This document shows, piece after piece, positions 7,827-14,675 of a stretch of DNA of 34,542 nt. The notes beneath the pieces are model-generated. The model was not told where the DNA came from and did not search any database. It worked only from the letters and a program-made list of their open reading frames with translations. Each line of letters begins with the position of its first letter. Position 1 is the first letter of the stretch. Origin of the DNA: a bacterium (GTDB taxonomy: Bacteria > Patescibacteriota > Saccharimonadia > Saccharimonadales > OMJO01); assembly GCA_900299395.1 (NCBI GenBank), contig OMJO01000022.1, positions 1 to 34,542 of the forward strand, given 5' to 3'. The position numbers and the translations under genes are program-made.

Positions 7827-9242
7827 CTATGATTCTAACACCTCAGCGTCGCCGAAAATATTGCTAATGGTTTCTATTGTGCTTGAAGGTTTTGTTTCAG
7901 TCTTCGGTGATGTACGTTTAGGTACCGTGGCACGTAACGTGACTTTAACGACGTATTCGTCACCAGAAAGGCGTTTGACGGTATCAGTAATGATTTGAAG
8001 ATTTTTGGTATCAGATAACTGTTTCTGATGAAACGGGAACTCGCAACTTAGATGTAAATCATTGTTTGTTACGGTAGCGGTGGCCATACGAGCGATACCA
8101 TATAGAGTTGCATGATGTTTTTTTATTTCAGCCAGTGTTTTCATCCAAATGTCTTTCTGTATAACATCGTCAACCATGCGTTCTGGTGTTAGCTCTTGGT
8201 TTTTTGTTTTAACAGGAGCTATTTCTGGTTCAGGTTGCGGCAGAGAGGCAGGCTGGGGTTCGGGAGAGGGTTTTTGTGATGCTGTAGCCGGCTGGGGCAT
8301 GCTTGCAGTCAGTATGGCCAATTGTAGCGCGGCAGCCGGATCGTGGGAGGAAGGAACCTCTATCAATTCTCGCGCAAGTGTTCTTAGCGCATCGGCTACA
8401 GCTGGTTCATCCAGAAGTAGCGCGCGGACTTTATCCGCAAGCTGTTTTGCTATTTGTGCCGGCGTGCTTTTTGAGAGAAGGTTGTCTATCAATTTCAGCG
8501 ACTCTCTAGGATTTTTCAGCTGAACGGTAGTGATTACGGAATCTATCTCTTCGTCAGCTACAAGGCCAAGAATTACCTTAACGTGGTGTCGATCGATCTT
8601 TTCGTTCCCAGAACTTACCTGGTCAAGCAGGCTAATGCTATCACGAAATGATCCACCACCGTGTTGTGCTAACAATTGTAGCGCATCATCTGAAATGTTA
8701 ACTTTTTCTCGGTGAGCAATATCTTGTAAGTGTGAAACAATGCGCTCAGTCGTGATTGGTTTGAAAGCGAAGCGTTGCGTTCGGCTAACAATTGTCTCAG
8801 GGACCTTATGTGCTTCTGTTGTTGCCAGGATGAAAATAACGTGCTCCGGGGGTTCCTCTAAAGTTTTGAGGAGGGCGTTAAAAGCCTCTTTGGTAAGCAT
8901 GTGCACCTCATCAATAATGTAGACCTTATACCGAGCTGCCGCAGGTGCGCTGTGAACTCGCTCGCGCAATTCGCGTATTTCATCAATACGCCGATTACTT
9001 GCGGCATCAATCTCGATAATATCTAGATGCGGCTTCGTTTCATCGTATGGTAGCCCATTGACAGCGTGCGCAAGAATGCGCGCGATGCTTGTTTTCCCAA
9101 CACCGCGCGGGCCTGTAAAGAGGTACGCATGGCTTATTTTGCCATTTTTTAGTGCCTTCTCGAGTGTTTTAGTGATGTGTTCTTGGCCAACGACCTCACT
9201 AAACGATTTTGATCGGTATTTGCGATATAAAGCCTGCCCCAT
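7827..9242 (-). CDS. dnaX: DNA polymerase III subunit gamma/tau
   Basis: AAA+ clamp-loader ATPase. Walker A is GPRGVGKTS (44-52), Walker B is DEVH (111-114), and the sensor-1 motif is SRT (153-155) instead of the usual SRC. The segment between Walker A and IEIDAASN (about residues 57-73) is short and has no cysteine, so the structural zinc module typical of DnaX is missing. Domain III is followed by a Pro/Gln/Glu-rich linker (about 320-350) and a C-terminal domain, fitting a tau-like protein; no slippery frameshift run is evident. The -10 box TATAAT is only 9 nt from ATG9242 with no ribosome binding site. Confidence 0.96.
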   Translation of the reverse strand: MGQALYRKYRSKSFSEVVGQEHITKTLEKALKNGKISHAYLFTGPRGVGKTSIARILAHAVNGLPYDETKPHLDIIEIDAASNRRIDEIRELRERVHSAPAAARYKVYIIDEVHMLTKEAFNALLKTLEEPPEHVIFILATTEAHKVPETIVSRTQRFAFKPITTERIVSHLQDIAHREKVNISDDALQLLAQHGGGSFRDSISLLDQVSSGNEKIDRHHVKVILGLVADEEIDSVITTVQLKNPRESLKLIDNLLSKSTPAQIAKQLADKVRALLLDEPAVADALRTLARELIEVPSSHDPAAALQLAILTASMPQPATASQKPSPEPQPASLPQPEPEIAPVKTKNQELTPERMVDDVIQKDIWMKTLAEIKKHHATLYGIARMATATVTNNDLHLSCEFPFHQKQLSDTKNLQIITDTVKRLSGDEYVVKVTLRATVPKRTSPKTETKPSSTIETISNIFGDAEVLES

Positions 9243-9251
9243 AGTCTTCTT

Positions 9252-9257
9252 ATTATA
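9252..9257 (-). promoter_or_regulatory. -10 box of dnaX, leaderless geometry
   Basis: TATAAT on the minus strand with 9 nt to the dnaX ATG. No good -35 hexamer is visible 17 nt further upstream. Transcription would start about 3 nt before the start codon. Confidence 0.5.
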
Positions 9258-9285
9258 AACAACTCAAGCGGGCTGTGTTGTTGTG

Positions 9286-9930
9286 TTATTCTGCGTTCTC
9301 TGGTGGGACAAATTGCCGCGCGTAGCCAGCAATAGCAACGCCACCCGTGATTACGCCAACAGCGGTGGCAACATAACCAACGTTTGCAACATTGCGCTGC
9401 AGCTCGGGATCTTCTATCACGTCCGCCACCCCAAAAGCGCCTATAGCTATGCCATCCACCCAAAGATTCGCCTGACCGGCCATTGATGAGTGCGGCTCTA
9501 ACCCCATCAGCTGCGCAGTTGTATTTAAACCTGCATTTACTAAATGTTTGCCACCTATAATACCAAGAGCCATGCGCCGTAGGATTTGTTCTCCCGGTTC
9601 CATATCGGTGGTATGTCGCCATAACGTCCGTACTTCAAGGAACACCTTGCCCTTATCAAGGAACGGATCAATTAGTGCTCCGGATTCGCTGACTACCCCA
9701 AAAGCACGAGCCCAGTCACCGTCTATATCATCGAACGTTTCGCCGAGAATGCGAAGTGCAAGCCCGGTCTTGCCATCAACCTCTGAACCGGCATACACGA
9801 GGCCTGCTCCAGCGGCACTTATAAGGTTGGCTGATTGCCGGCGAAGTAACCCTTCAGGAAGGCGTTGGTTAACTGCAGTAACAAATTGTTCCCTAGTGGA
9901 ACGTGGAATGGTGTGTTTAATAATTCCCAT
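9286..9930 (-). CDS. CDP-alcohol phosphatidyltransferase family protein
   Basis: A 214-aa protein with an exact family signature: D67-x2-D70-G71-x2-A74-R75-x8-G84-x3-D88-x3-D92. These residues bind the CDP-linked lipid and two divalent metals. The family makes phospholipids such as phosphatidylglycerol phosphate, phosphatidylinositol phosphate or cardiolipin by swapping CMP for an alcohol in the membrane. The hydrophobic segments are weaker and more Gly/Ala-rich than usual (near 36-47, 120-140, 155-172 and 188-205). The acceptor alcohol cannot be told from sequence. It stands between dnaX and an unknown gene; TATACT lies 8 nt before ATG9930. Confidence 0.8.
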   Translation of the reverse strand: MGIIKHTIPRSTREQFVTAVNQRLPEGLLRRQSANLISAAGAGLVYAGSEVDGKTGLALRILGETFDDIDGDWARAFGVVSESGALIDPFLDKGKVFLEVRTLWRHTTDMEPGEQILRRMALGIIGGKHLVNAGLNTTAQLMGLEPHSSMAGQANLWVDGIAIGAFGVADVIEDPELQRNVANVGYVATAVGVITGGVAIAGYARQFVPPENAE

Positions 9931-9938
9931 AGGTAGTC

Positions 9939-9944
9939 AGTATA
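9939..9944 (-). promoter_or_regulatory. -10 box of the CDP-alcohol phosphatidyltransferase gene
   Basis: TATACT on the minus strand, 8 nt from ATG9930, with no ribosome binding site between. The -35 region is weak (CTGGTT at 17-nt spacing). Confidence 0.45.
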
Positions 9945-9987
9945 GCCCAACAGTACGTTCTAACCAGCAGCGGTATAGAATACTAGT

Positions 9988-10500
9988 TTATAGCGCAGCT
10001 TCTAGGGCCGCCCACTCAGCATGTGCGTCATCTTCGGGGACATTGACACTAACCTGATCGCCAGGCTTAGCTTTGAAATACGTAACACTAGCTAAAAGAA
10101 CACGGTATTCTTTATCCCCAACTTCAACAAAGTAGTGTCCGTTCTCTTGTTTTAGCACGCCAACAACTTGTTTTCGAGGGATAGGTCCAATTTGTTTGTA
10201 CATAAAAGCACCATCATCTGCGATAGTAAGTTTTAAAATGTCACCTTGGACGAGTTTCGATTTGCTAGCGTAGTTTGCTGGGACTGGATACGTTTTCCCA
10301 TCAGACCCCACCATACTTTGACCGTCAAAAACACCCTCAATCACTTTTCCGAGTGGTTCATCTTTCAGATTTGCAGTCGGTACTGTTTCATCGCCGCCTA
10401 CAACACTCACCAAGAGTTCTTTGGCGGCTGCCAAACTTGTCTCAGCCTCTGCGATCAGTGCTTTTAATCGTTTTATTTGTTTCTCTGGTACGTCCGCCAT
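9988..10500 (-). CDS. Unknown protein with N-terminal coiled coil and beta-rich C-terminal domain
   Basis: A 170-aa protein that I cannot name. Residues 1-31 form a charged, Lys/Glu/Ala-rich helix with coiled-coil character. From about residue 50 it becomes a beta-rich domain with repeated Gly turns (FDGQSMVGSDGKTYPVP, QGDILKLTIADDGAFMY) and ends in an acidic tail (EDDAHAEWAALEAAL). No signal peptide, membrane segment or cysteine is present, so it is soluble and cytosolic. The domain has a small-barrel look, but no nucleic-acid-binding motif can be proved. It lies downstream of the rplL terminator with its own promoter (TTGACT-17-TACGGT) and an AGGAAAC ribosome binding site. Confidence 0.75.
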   Translation of the reverse strand: MADVPEKQIKRLKALIAEAETSLAAAKELLVSVVGGDETVPTANLKDEPLGKVIEGVFDGQSMVGSDGKTYPVPANYASKSKLVQGDILKLTIADDGAFMYKQIGPIPRKQVVGVLKQENGHYFVEVGDKEYRVLLASVTYFKAKPGDQVSVNVPEDDAHAEWAALEAAL

Positions 10501-10551
10501 TGTGTTTCCTGTCTCTCACCTCAAGTGTTTGTTTGCTACACTTATGGCCCT

Positions 10552-10580
10552 ACCGTATCACGTTAGCTTCGTCAAGTCAA
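10552..10580 (-). promoter_or_regulatory. Promoter of the 170-aa unknown gene
   Basis: Minus strand TTGACT (10575-10580), 17-nt spacer, TACGGT (10552-10557). It would give a leader of about 45 nt carrying AGGAAAC before ATG10500. Confidence 0.5.
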
Positions 10581-10602
10581 AATAGCGATTGTCCATCTGT
10601 GG

Positions 10603-10639
10603 AAAAGTAAAACCGCTCCCTGTTACCAAAGAGCGGTTT
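10603..10639 (-). terminator. Rho-independent terminator after rplL
   Basis: Minus strand stem of 9 bp, AAACCGCTC (10631-10639) with GAGCGGTTT (10610-10618), and a 12-nt loop, followed by TACTTTT (10603-10609). It lies 21 nt after the rplL stop and closes the rplJ-rplL unit. Confidence 0.8.
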
Positions 10640-10659
10640 CGGCGTAAAAAGTAGACCTC

Positions 10660-11040
10660 TTACGCAAGTTCGACTGTTGCGCCAGCTTCTTCCAAAACTT
10701 TTTTGGCGTTTTCGGCGTCGTCTTTCTTTGCCTTTTCCAAAACAGTTTTAGGTGCACCGTCAACAACGGCCTTAGCTTCACCAAGACCAAGACCAGTCAG
10801 GTCTTTCACGGCCTTAATAACAGCAACTTTTTGAGCACCAGCGTCCTTAAGGACAACATCGTACTCAGCTTTTGCTTCCTCAGCTGGAGCAGCGTCACCG
10901 CCGGCGCCAGGAGCAGCAACGGCAACAGCTGCTGCTGCAGGCTCGATGCCATACTCATCTTTTAAGATCTGACCAAGTTCATTAACTTCGAGTACACTCA
11001 AGTTTACGAGCTGTTCAGCGAATTTTTTCAAATCTGCCAT
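10660..11040 (-). CDS. rplL: Ribosomal protein bL12 (L7/L12)
   Basis: Acidic stalk protein that recruits translation GTPases. The 126-aa protein has the N-terminal dimerisation helix (to about residue 33), an Ala/Gly/Pro hinge (35-58) and the C-terminal domain with [20 protein letters not shown] and the factor-binding [18 protein letters not shown]. It follows rplJ by 15 nt, as in nearly all bacteria, and is ended by a strong terminator. Unlike the usual order, rpoB does not follow. Confidence 0.98.
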   Translation of the reverse strand: MADLKKFAEQLVNLSVLEVNELGQILKDEYGIEPAAAAVAVAAPGAGGDAAPAEEAKAEYDVVLKDAGAQKVAVIKAVKDLTGLGLGEAKAVVDGAPKTVLEKAKKDDAENAKKVLEEAGATVELA

Positions 11041-11055
11041 AGCTATATCCTTCCC

Positions 11056-11580
11056 TTACTTACTTGTATTTGCTTCAAGCGCGCTCAAAATACCGTGCAG
11101 GTTCCCTGAAAGGCCGCTCATCACGCCACGAACTGGTGAGTTCAATGTGTTGATGATGCCAGCGATCAGTTGGTTCTTGCTTGGTAGAGCTGCGAGAGCT
11201 TTTACGTCCTCCGCGCTAATGAATGTACCATCTTCAGTAAAGGCGCCAACGAAGCTAAGGCTTGGTTGGGTCTTTGCGAAGGTAGCGATCACTTGTGCAG
11301 GGGCAACTTCATCTTGATTGTTGAATGCGTACAGCAACATTCCATTGAGTGCGCTGGTGTCAGCATCTTGGTACTGATCATGAGCGTTTAAAGCTTTGAT
11401 GACCAAGCGGTTCTTGACCACTTTCATGGTTGTGCCATTATCTTTACCTTGTCGGCGTAGTGCCTGCAACGCCTTTACGGGCGTTCCTTGGTATGCAGCA
11501 ACAACTGTCATCTTTGAATCACTCAATAGCTGGCTGATTTCTTCAACAACTTGATTCTTCTTGTCTTTTGTAAGTGCCAT
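11056..11580 (-). CDS. rplJ: Ribosomal protein uL10
   Basis: Stalk base protein that anchors bL12 dimers to 23S rRNA. ATG11580 gives 174 aa and has AGGAAA at good spacing; the longer frame to 11622 runs into the structured leader. Family marks are the N-terminal KKNQVVEEISQLL, the fold core VVAAYQGTPVKALQALRRQ, and the MKVVKNRLVIKAL segment. The C-terminal helix that binds bL12 (LSGNLHGILSALEANTSK) is rather short. A 5' leader of about 175 nt contains an L10-type attenuator. Confidence 0.97.
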   Translation of the reverse strand: MALTKDKKNQVVEEISQLLSDSKMTVVAAYQGTPVKALQALRRQGKDNGTTMKVVKNRLVIKALNAHDQYQDADTSALNGMLLYAFNNQDEVAPAQVIATFAKTQPSLSFVGAFTEDGTFISAEDVKALAALPSKNQLIAGIINTLNSPVRGVMSGLSGNLHGILSALEANTSK

Positions 11581-11635
11581 AAGATTTCCTCTTGTTAGCA
11601 TTAAATCATCGACCGTAGGCAATGCCTTGATTTAA

Positions 11636-11757
11636 TAGTTACCGTATTAAAAAAGCCTTTAGCGCTGAGCCAAAGACTTACACGATGTCAGAAAACATAT
11701 TGTTTCTACCTCGGCGACATAATTAAGGTTTTCGCCCGTCGCTGTCTTTGGTAACTA
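11636..11757 (-). ncRNA. L10 leader (ribosomal protein autoregulatory RNA)
   Basis: The transcript from the promoter at 11764-11792 begins with TAGTTACC-complementary sequence that closes an 8-bp stem (11750-11757 with 11636-11643). Inside it, CCAAAGAC (minus, 11744-11751) pairs with GTCTTTGG (11670-11677), followed by AGC and the CGCCGAGGT-type element near 11710-11718, both typical of the L10 leader that binds the L10-L12 complex. The assignment rests on motif order and on position directly before rplJ. Confidence 0.8.
11649..11677 (-). terminator. Attenuator terminator inside the L10 leader
   Basis: Minus strand GTCTTTGGC (11669-11677) can pair with GCTAAAGGC (11655-11663), 9 bp with two G-U pairs and a 5-nt loop, followed by TTTTTT (11649-11654). 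Its 5' arm is the same strand used by the CCAAAGAC:GTCTTTGG leader stem, so the two structures exclude each other, as expected for attenuation. Confidence 0.7.
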
Positions 11758-11763
11758 GGCTAG

Positions 11764-11792
11764 ATTATACAAAAAAACACTTCTCAACTCAA
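11764..11792 (-). promoter_or_regulatory. Promoter of rplJ-rplL
   Basis: Minus strand TTGAGT (11787-11792), 17-nt spacer, TATAAT (11764-11769). The predicted start near 11757 coincides with the first base of the L10 leader closing stem. Confidence 0.8.
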
Positions 11793-11799
11793 GTGCAAT

Positions 11800-11829
11800 T
11801 TGACAACATTGTTTATTCGGGCGTAAAAT
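11800..11829 (+). promoter_or_regulatory. Promoter of the plus-strand D-amino-acid operon
   Basis: TTGACA (11800-11805), 18-nt spacer, TAAAAT (11824-11829). It is divergent from the rplJ promoter, the two -35 boxes being 7 nt apart. The predicted start (near 11836) is about 165 nt ahead of the first large gene, leaving a structured leader. Confidence 0.75.
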
Positions 11830-11838
11830 GACGCGGAT

Positions 11839-11913
11839 ATGTCAAACGTAATCTGTCGTAGCTCTTATAAGCACACTGTGGCCTTTTTTGGTCTCGTGCT
11901 CATTATGGGCTAA
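11839..11913 (+). CDS. Candidate leader peptide, 24 aa
   Basis: ATG11839 lies 9 nt after the -10 box, so the mRNA would be almost leaderless. The 24 codons begin MSNVICRSSYK and end in a hydrophobic run (VAFFGLVLIMG) before TAA at 11911. The stop is 1 nt ahead of an RNA segment (11915-11923) that pairs perfectly with 11954-11962, next to a terminator, and codons 4-7 overlap a second possible partner (11850-11857) of the same segment. No run of one control codon is present. An open frame of this length is not significant by itself; the call rests on its fit with promoter and hairpins. Confidence 0.45.
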   Translation: MSNVICRSSYKHTVAFFGLVLIMG

Positions 11914-11914
11914 T

Positions 11915-11985
11915 GGCAGATTGACTTCGGCATAACAATAATCACCCACCGAGCAATCTGCCAAAGAGAGGAGCTCGGTTTTTTT
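11915..11985 (+). promoter_or_regulatory. Candidate transcription attenuator (antiterminator and terminator)
   Basis: GGCAGATTG (11915-11923) pairs perfectly with CAATCTGCC (11954-11962). The terminator is ACCGAGC (11948-11954) with GCTCGGT (11973-11979) and seven T (11979-11985). The first stem shares base 11954 with the terminator and ties up its loop, so both are unlikely to form together. The terminator ends 16 nt before ATG12002, so it must be read through for the operon to be expressed. Confidence 0.65.
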
Positions 11986-12001
11986 ATGAGAAGAGAGACA
12001 A

Positions 12002-13201
12002 ATGGCAACACACGAAGCACAACCCAGTCCAGCGGAACAACCATTCAATATTACGGTTGAAAACACGCTTTCATTGCAGGATCTAGCTAGTTTAGATGCC
12101 CAAGGCTACTCTGTTGTGCGTTCATCGCACGTCGGCAATCAGTATCCTTCCAATCTTGCCTGGATTCAAGAAGGTGGGCGTGCCGTGTGGTATGACCGTA
12201 CGCTTGCCTCTCGAGACAATAACTACTATCCCCATTTGCACGTAGCTAGTGGTGAGTCACATTCGTTGTACGGCACACATGATCAGTTGACCACGCACGC
12301 CGTAGTGGAAACGCCACCACCAGGCTACGAGGATTTAGCTGGTGAGTCTGCAACAAGTTTCCATTTGCAAGGATTGGCGCGTGCCTATCCGCTGGCAAAC
12401 GTTTTGCCATATGAGGGGTATTTATTAAAAAATCAGCCCGAAGCAGCTGAGATACTCGATATCTTGCATCGCGGTGGCTTTCGTCACTACTTTAACCGTT
12501 TTGTGCATAGCGACGGGCATGTCGAGGATGTTTCGGCTATACCTGATGCGCCGAGACACTTAACAGTTGGCGAACACGCTGACAGCGACCGTGTTGGATT
12601 TATCCCGGCAAACGAGGTCAATGTAGCGCTATTTGGCGTGCTGGAAGCGTTGCGCTCAGGGCGAACTACACAATATCATTTATCGGGGCCAGATATGATC
12701 GGCTATGCAGCAAAGATGCAGCCGGAGCTAAGTGCAATGTACGCTACTGTTAGGCGGGCAGCCTCATTCCGCGCTGAATTACCCGACCATATTCATATGA
12801 AGGTTGTGCCGTCCGCCGCAGCTCGTTTTTTAGTAAGACATTCGGATGGTGAAGCCCTGGACGCATTGTTTGACACTCATGGCGACATGGCAGTCACAGA
12901 GGATATGATTTCGGCAGAAGCGGCAGATTACTTTGGCCCTGACGCCACAATAACTGATGAGGCGAAACGAAAGGCTTTTGTGGAACGCAAACATCAGGTG
13001 CTGGGTGTAACGCGTAAGGTATTTGATGAAGCACTGGTGCACGTAATGCCAGCCATGACTGGACCCGGTGAGCCTTCATTTCCTTCACAATACGACGCAG
13101 TTTATATGCGCCCTGAAAACCGACTATGGAAACTGTCAGACTTGCAACATTTGTACAAAACTATGACGAAACGCTATAAGGCACTACAAAAAGGAAAATA
13201 A
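12002..13201 (+). CDS. Unknown 399-aa cytosolic protein, first gene of D-amino-acid operon
   Basis: I do not recognise this protein. It has no signal peptide, no hydrophobic segment long enough to span a membrane and no cysteine, but many His, Tyr and Asp residues (for example NYYPHLHV near 74-81 and FRHYFNRFVHSDGHVED near 160-176). The C-terminal third is helical and charged and ends in a basic tail (TKRYKALQKGK). No Walker, Rossmann or known hydrolase motif is clear. The stop shares one base with the next ATG (TAATG), so it is translationally coupled to the VanX-like dipeptidase, which suggests a role in the same peptide or amino-acid process. Expression passes through the attenuator just upstream. 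Confidence 0.8.
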   Translation: MATHEAQPSPAEQPFNITVENTLSLQDLASLDAQGYSVVRSSHVGNQYPSNLAWIQEGGRAVWYDRTLASRDNNYYPHLHVASGESHSLYGTHDQLTTHAVVETPPPGYEDLAGESATSFHLQGLARAYPLANVLPYEGYLLKNQPEAAEILDILHRGGFRHYFNRFVHSDGHVEDVSAIPDAPRHLTVGEHADSDRVGFIPANEVNVALFGVLEALRSGRTTQYHLSGPDMIGYAAKMQPELSAMYATVRRAASFRAELPDHIHMKVVPSAAARFLVRHSDGEALDALFDTHGDMAVTEDMISAEAADYFGPDATITDEAKRKAFVERKHQVLGVTRKVFDEALVHVMPAMTGPGEPSFPSQYDAVYMRPENRLWKLSDLQHLYKTMTKRYKALQKGK

Positions 13202-13977
13202 TGTTCACAAAAGCCTACATTACGTCTCAAAGTCAGCTTTTGGCCGTGCCAGCTTCAGAACGCTGGAAGTATTACCTTGACAGGAAGTTATTACAGACTA
13301 TCGTCCACTTTTCTGACGATGATGACCCAATGGTTACGCGACGCGATATCGAGAAAGCGGGTATAGCCTGTGAGCCGTTTTGGGAAGATACAGCTGGATA
13401 TCTTGATAATGAAGGAAAAGCATTTCAACGATATCGCCAGATGCATCCTGAATTTGACATTTGTATTCGAAAAATAGCTCTTGAGCGGCTGTTGCAAGCG
13501 CAAAAGATACTGGGGGCACAAGCGCAGATTGTAATCAAGGCAGCATATCGACCGCTAGCTGTTCAGCGTGATGTATTTAACGCGGAGCTGACCGTCGTCA
13601 GGAGTGCGCGCCCAGAGTGGTCAGAAAAACAAAGCCGTGCGTATTTACTAGAATATGTGACTGACCCAGAAGTTTACCTGCCCCCGCATGCTAGTGGTGG
13701 AACGGTGGATATTGTGCTGAAACACCCCAGGAGCAATGAGCTGCTTGATATGGGTGTGCCCGTGAATAGTGTCGATGATCGCTCTTGGACTGCAAATATG
13801 GATGGCCTGACTTCCGAACAAAAGAACAACCGAAAATTTATAACCAAGACTATGTTGCAGGCTGGCTTTGCCAATTTAGCATCTGAGTGGTGGCACTATA
13901 GTTTTGGCGATCAACGCTGGGCAGTGTTTTACAGCAAAGCAGAAGCACTTTATAGTACACCGGAAGGATTGAAATAA
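13201..13977 (+). CDS. D-alanyl-D-alanine dipeptidase, VanX/DdpX-like (peptidase M15D)
   Basis: Zinc dipeptidase family that hydrolyses D-Ala-D-Ala to two D-alanines. The 258-aa protein has the zinc ligands with VanX spacing: H163 and D170 (HASGGTVD), then H232 with catalytic E229 in EWWHYSFGD. R117 in AYRPLAVQ matches the substrate/transition-state arginine. The usual S-x-H is P-H here, a mild deviation. There is no signal peptide, so it acts in the cytosol. Its coupling to an unknown protein upstream and a racemase downstream suggests use of peptidoglycan-derived D-dipeptides rather than vancomycin resistance, since no vanH/vanA-type genes are present. AAGGA precedes the ATG. Confidence 0.88.
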   Translation: MFTKAYITSQSQLLAVPASERWKYYLDRKLLQTIVHFSDDDDPMVTRRDIEKAGIACEPFWEDTAGYLDNEGKAFQRYRQMHPEFDICIRKIALERLLQAQKILGAQAQIVIKAAYRPLAVQRDVFNAELTVVRSARPEWSEKQSRAYLLEYVTDPEVYLPPHASGGTVDIVLKHPRSNELLDMGVPVNSVDDRSWTANMDGLTSEQKNNRKFITKTMLQAGFANLASEWWHYSFGDQRWAVFYSKAEALYSTPEGLK

Positions 13978-13981
13978 CAGT

Positions 13982-14671
13982 ATGAAACAGATAATCGGCA
14001 TAGTAGGTGGTACTGGTCCATTGGCTAGTACTCATTTGTGTTCGCTTCTTACTGAGCTACATCTTGTGAAGAGTGATCAGGATCATGTTCCGTTTGTGCA
14101 CATTAGCCATCCGCAAATACCTGATAGAAGTGCTTTTTTGCGCGGTGAAGGCGAAAATCCGACTGCAGCTATAGTCTCAGTCATTGAACGCTTACAACAG
14201 GCTGGTGCTACCATGGCCTGTGTTGCCTGTAATACCGCGCATGCTCCTCAGATTTATGATGAGATTTCAAGAAAAAGCCCGCTGCCACTTGTTAATCTTG
14301 TTGCTACGACAGCAGATTTTGTCATATCGTCTGTTCCTAATGCAAAAACCGTCGGTATTTTAGGTACGACTGGTACGGTGTCAGCGAATGTGTATGCACT
14401 CTACTTTGAGCGGCATCAAGTTGCGGTTAAATACCTACAACCAGACCACCAGCAACAGGTAATGCGTACCATCTATGAGATAAAGGCGTCTGGGCCTACT
14501 GGCGAGCACTCTAAGCTTATTACGGCACTGTCGGGGACACTCCTGCATTCCGGTTGTGATGCAGTTGTCCTAGGATGTACAGAGCTTAGCCTACTAGACT
14601 ACCCAACATCAAAAGTTATGTTTGATCCCGTGCGCATTCTGGCTGAACATTTGCTAGAGCGGGCAGCCTAG
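13982..14671 (+). CDS. Aspartate/glutamate-type amino-acid racemase
   Basis: A 229-aa PLP-independent racemase. Both catalytic cysteines are in place: C83 in ACVACNTAH and C199 in VVLGCTELSLL. The N-terminal IGIVGGTGPLAS is the phosphate/carboxylate-binding start of the Asp/Glu racemase (YgeA/RacX) branch; the length and GGTGP favour this branch over MurI. It interconverts L and D forms of amino acids. Being 4 nt after the dipeptidase, it could convert released D-amino acids to L forms for protein synthesis, or the reverse for cell-wall building. It meets the convergent thymidylate gene with a 4-nt gap and no visible terminator. Confidence 0.88.
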   Translation: MKQIIGIVGGTGPLASTHLCSLLTELHLVKSDQDHVPFVHISHPQIPDRSAFLRGEGENPTAAIVSVIERLQQAGATMACVACNTAHAPQIYDEISRKSPLPLVNLVATTADFVISSVPNAKTVGILGTTGTVSANVYALYFERHQVAVKYLQPDHQQQVMRTIYEIKASGPTGEHSKLITALSGTLLHSGCDAVVLGCTELSLLDYPTSKVMFDPVRILAEHLLERAA

Positions 14672-14675
14672 TTTC

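Noticed and set aside
7827-9242. Programmed frameshift in dnaX giving a short gamma form
   Set aside because: No A-rich slippery heptamer with a following hairpin could be seen near the linker.
11842-12066. Minus-strand 74-codon frame in the rplJ/operon gap
   Set aside because: It covers the plus-strand promoter leader and terminator, and its content looks random.
13201-13977. Vancomycin-resistance cassette
   Set aside because: Only a VanX-like dipeptidase is present; there is no VanH, VanA-type ligase or VanRS pair.
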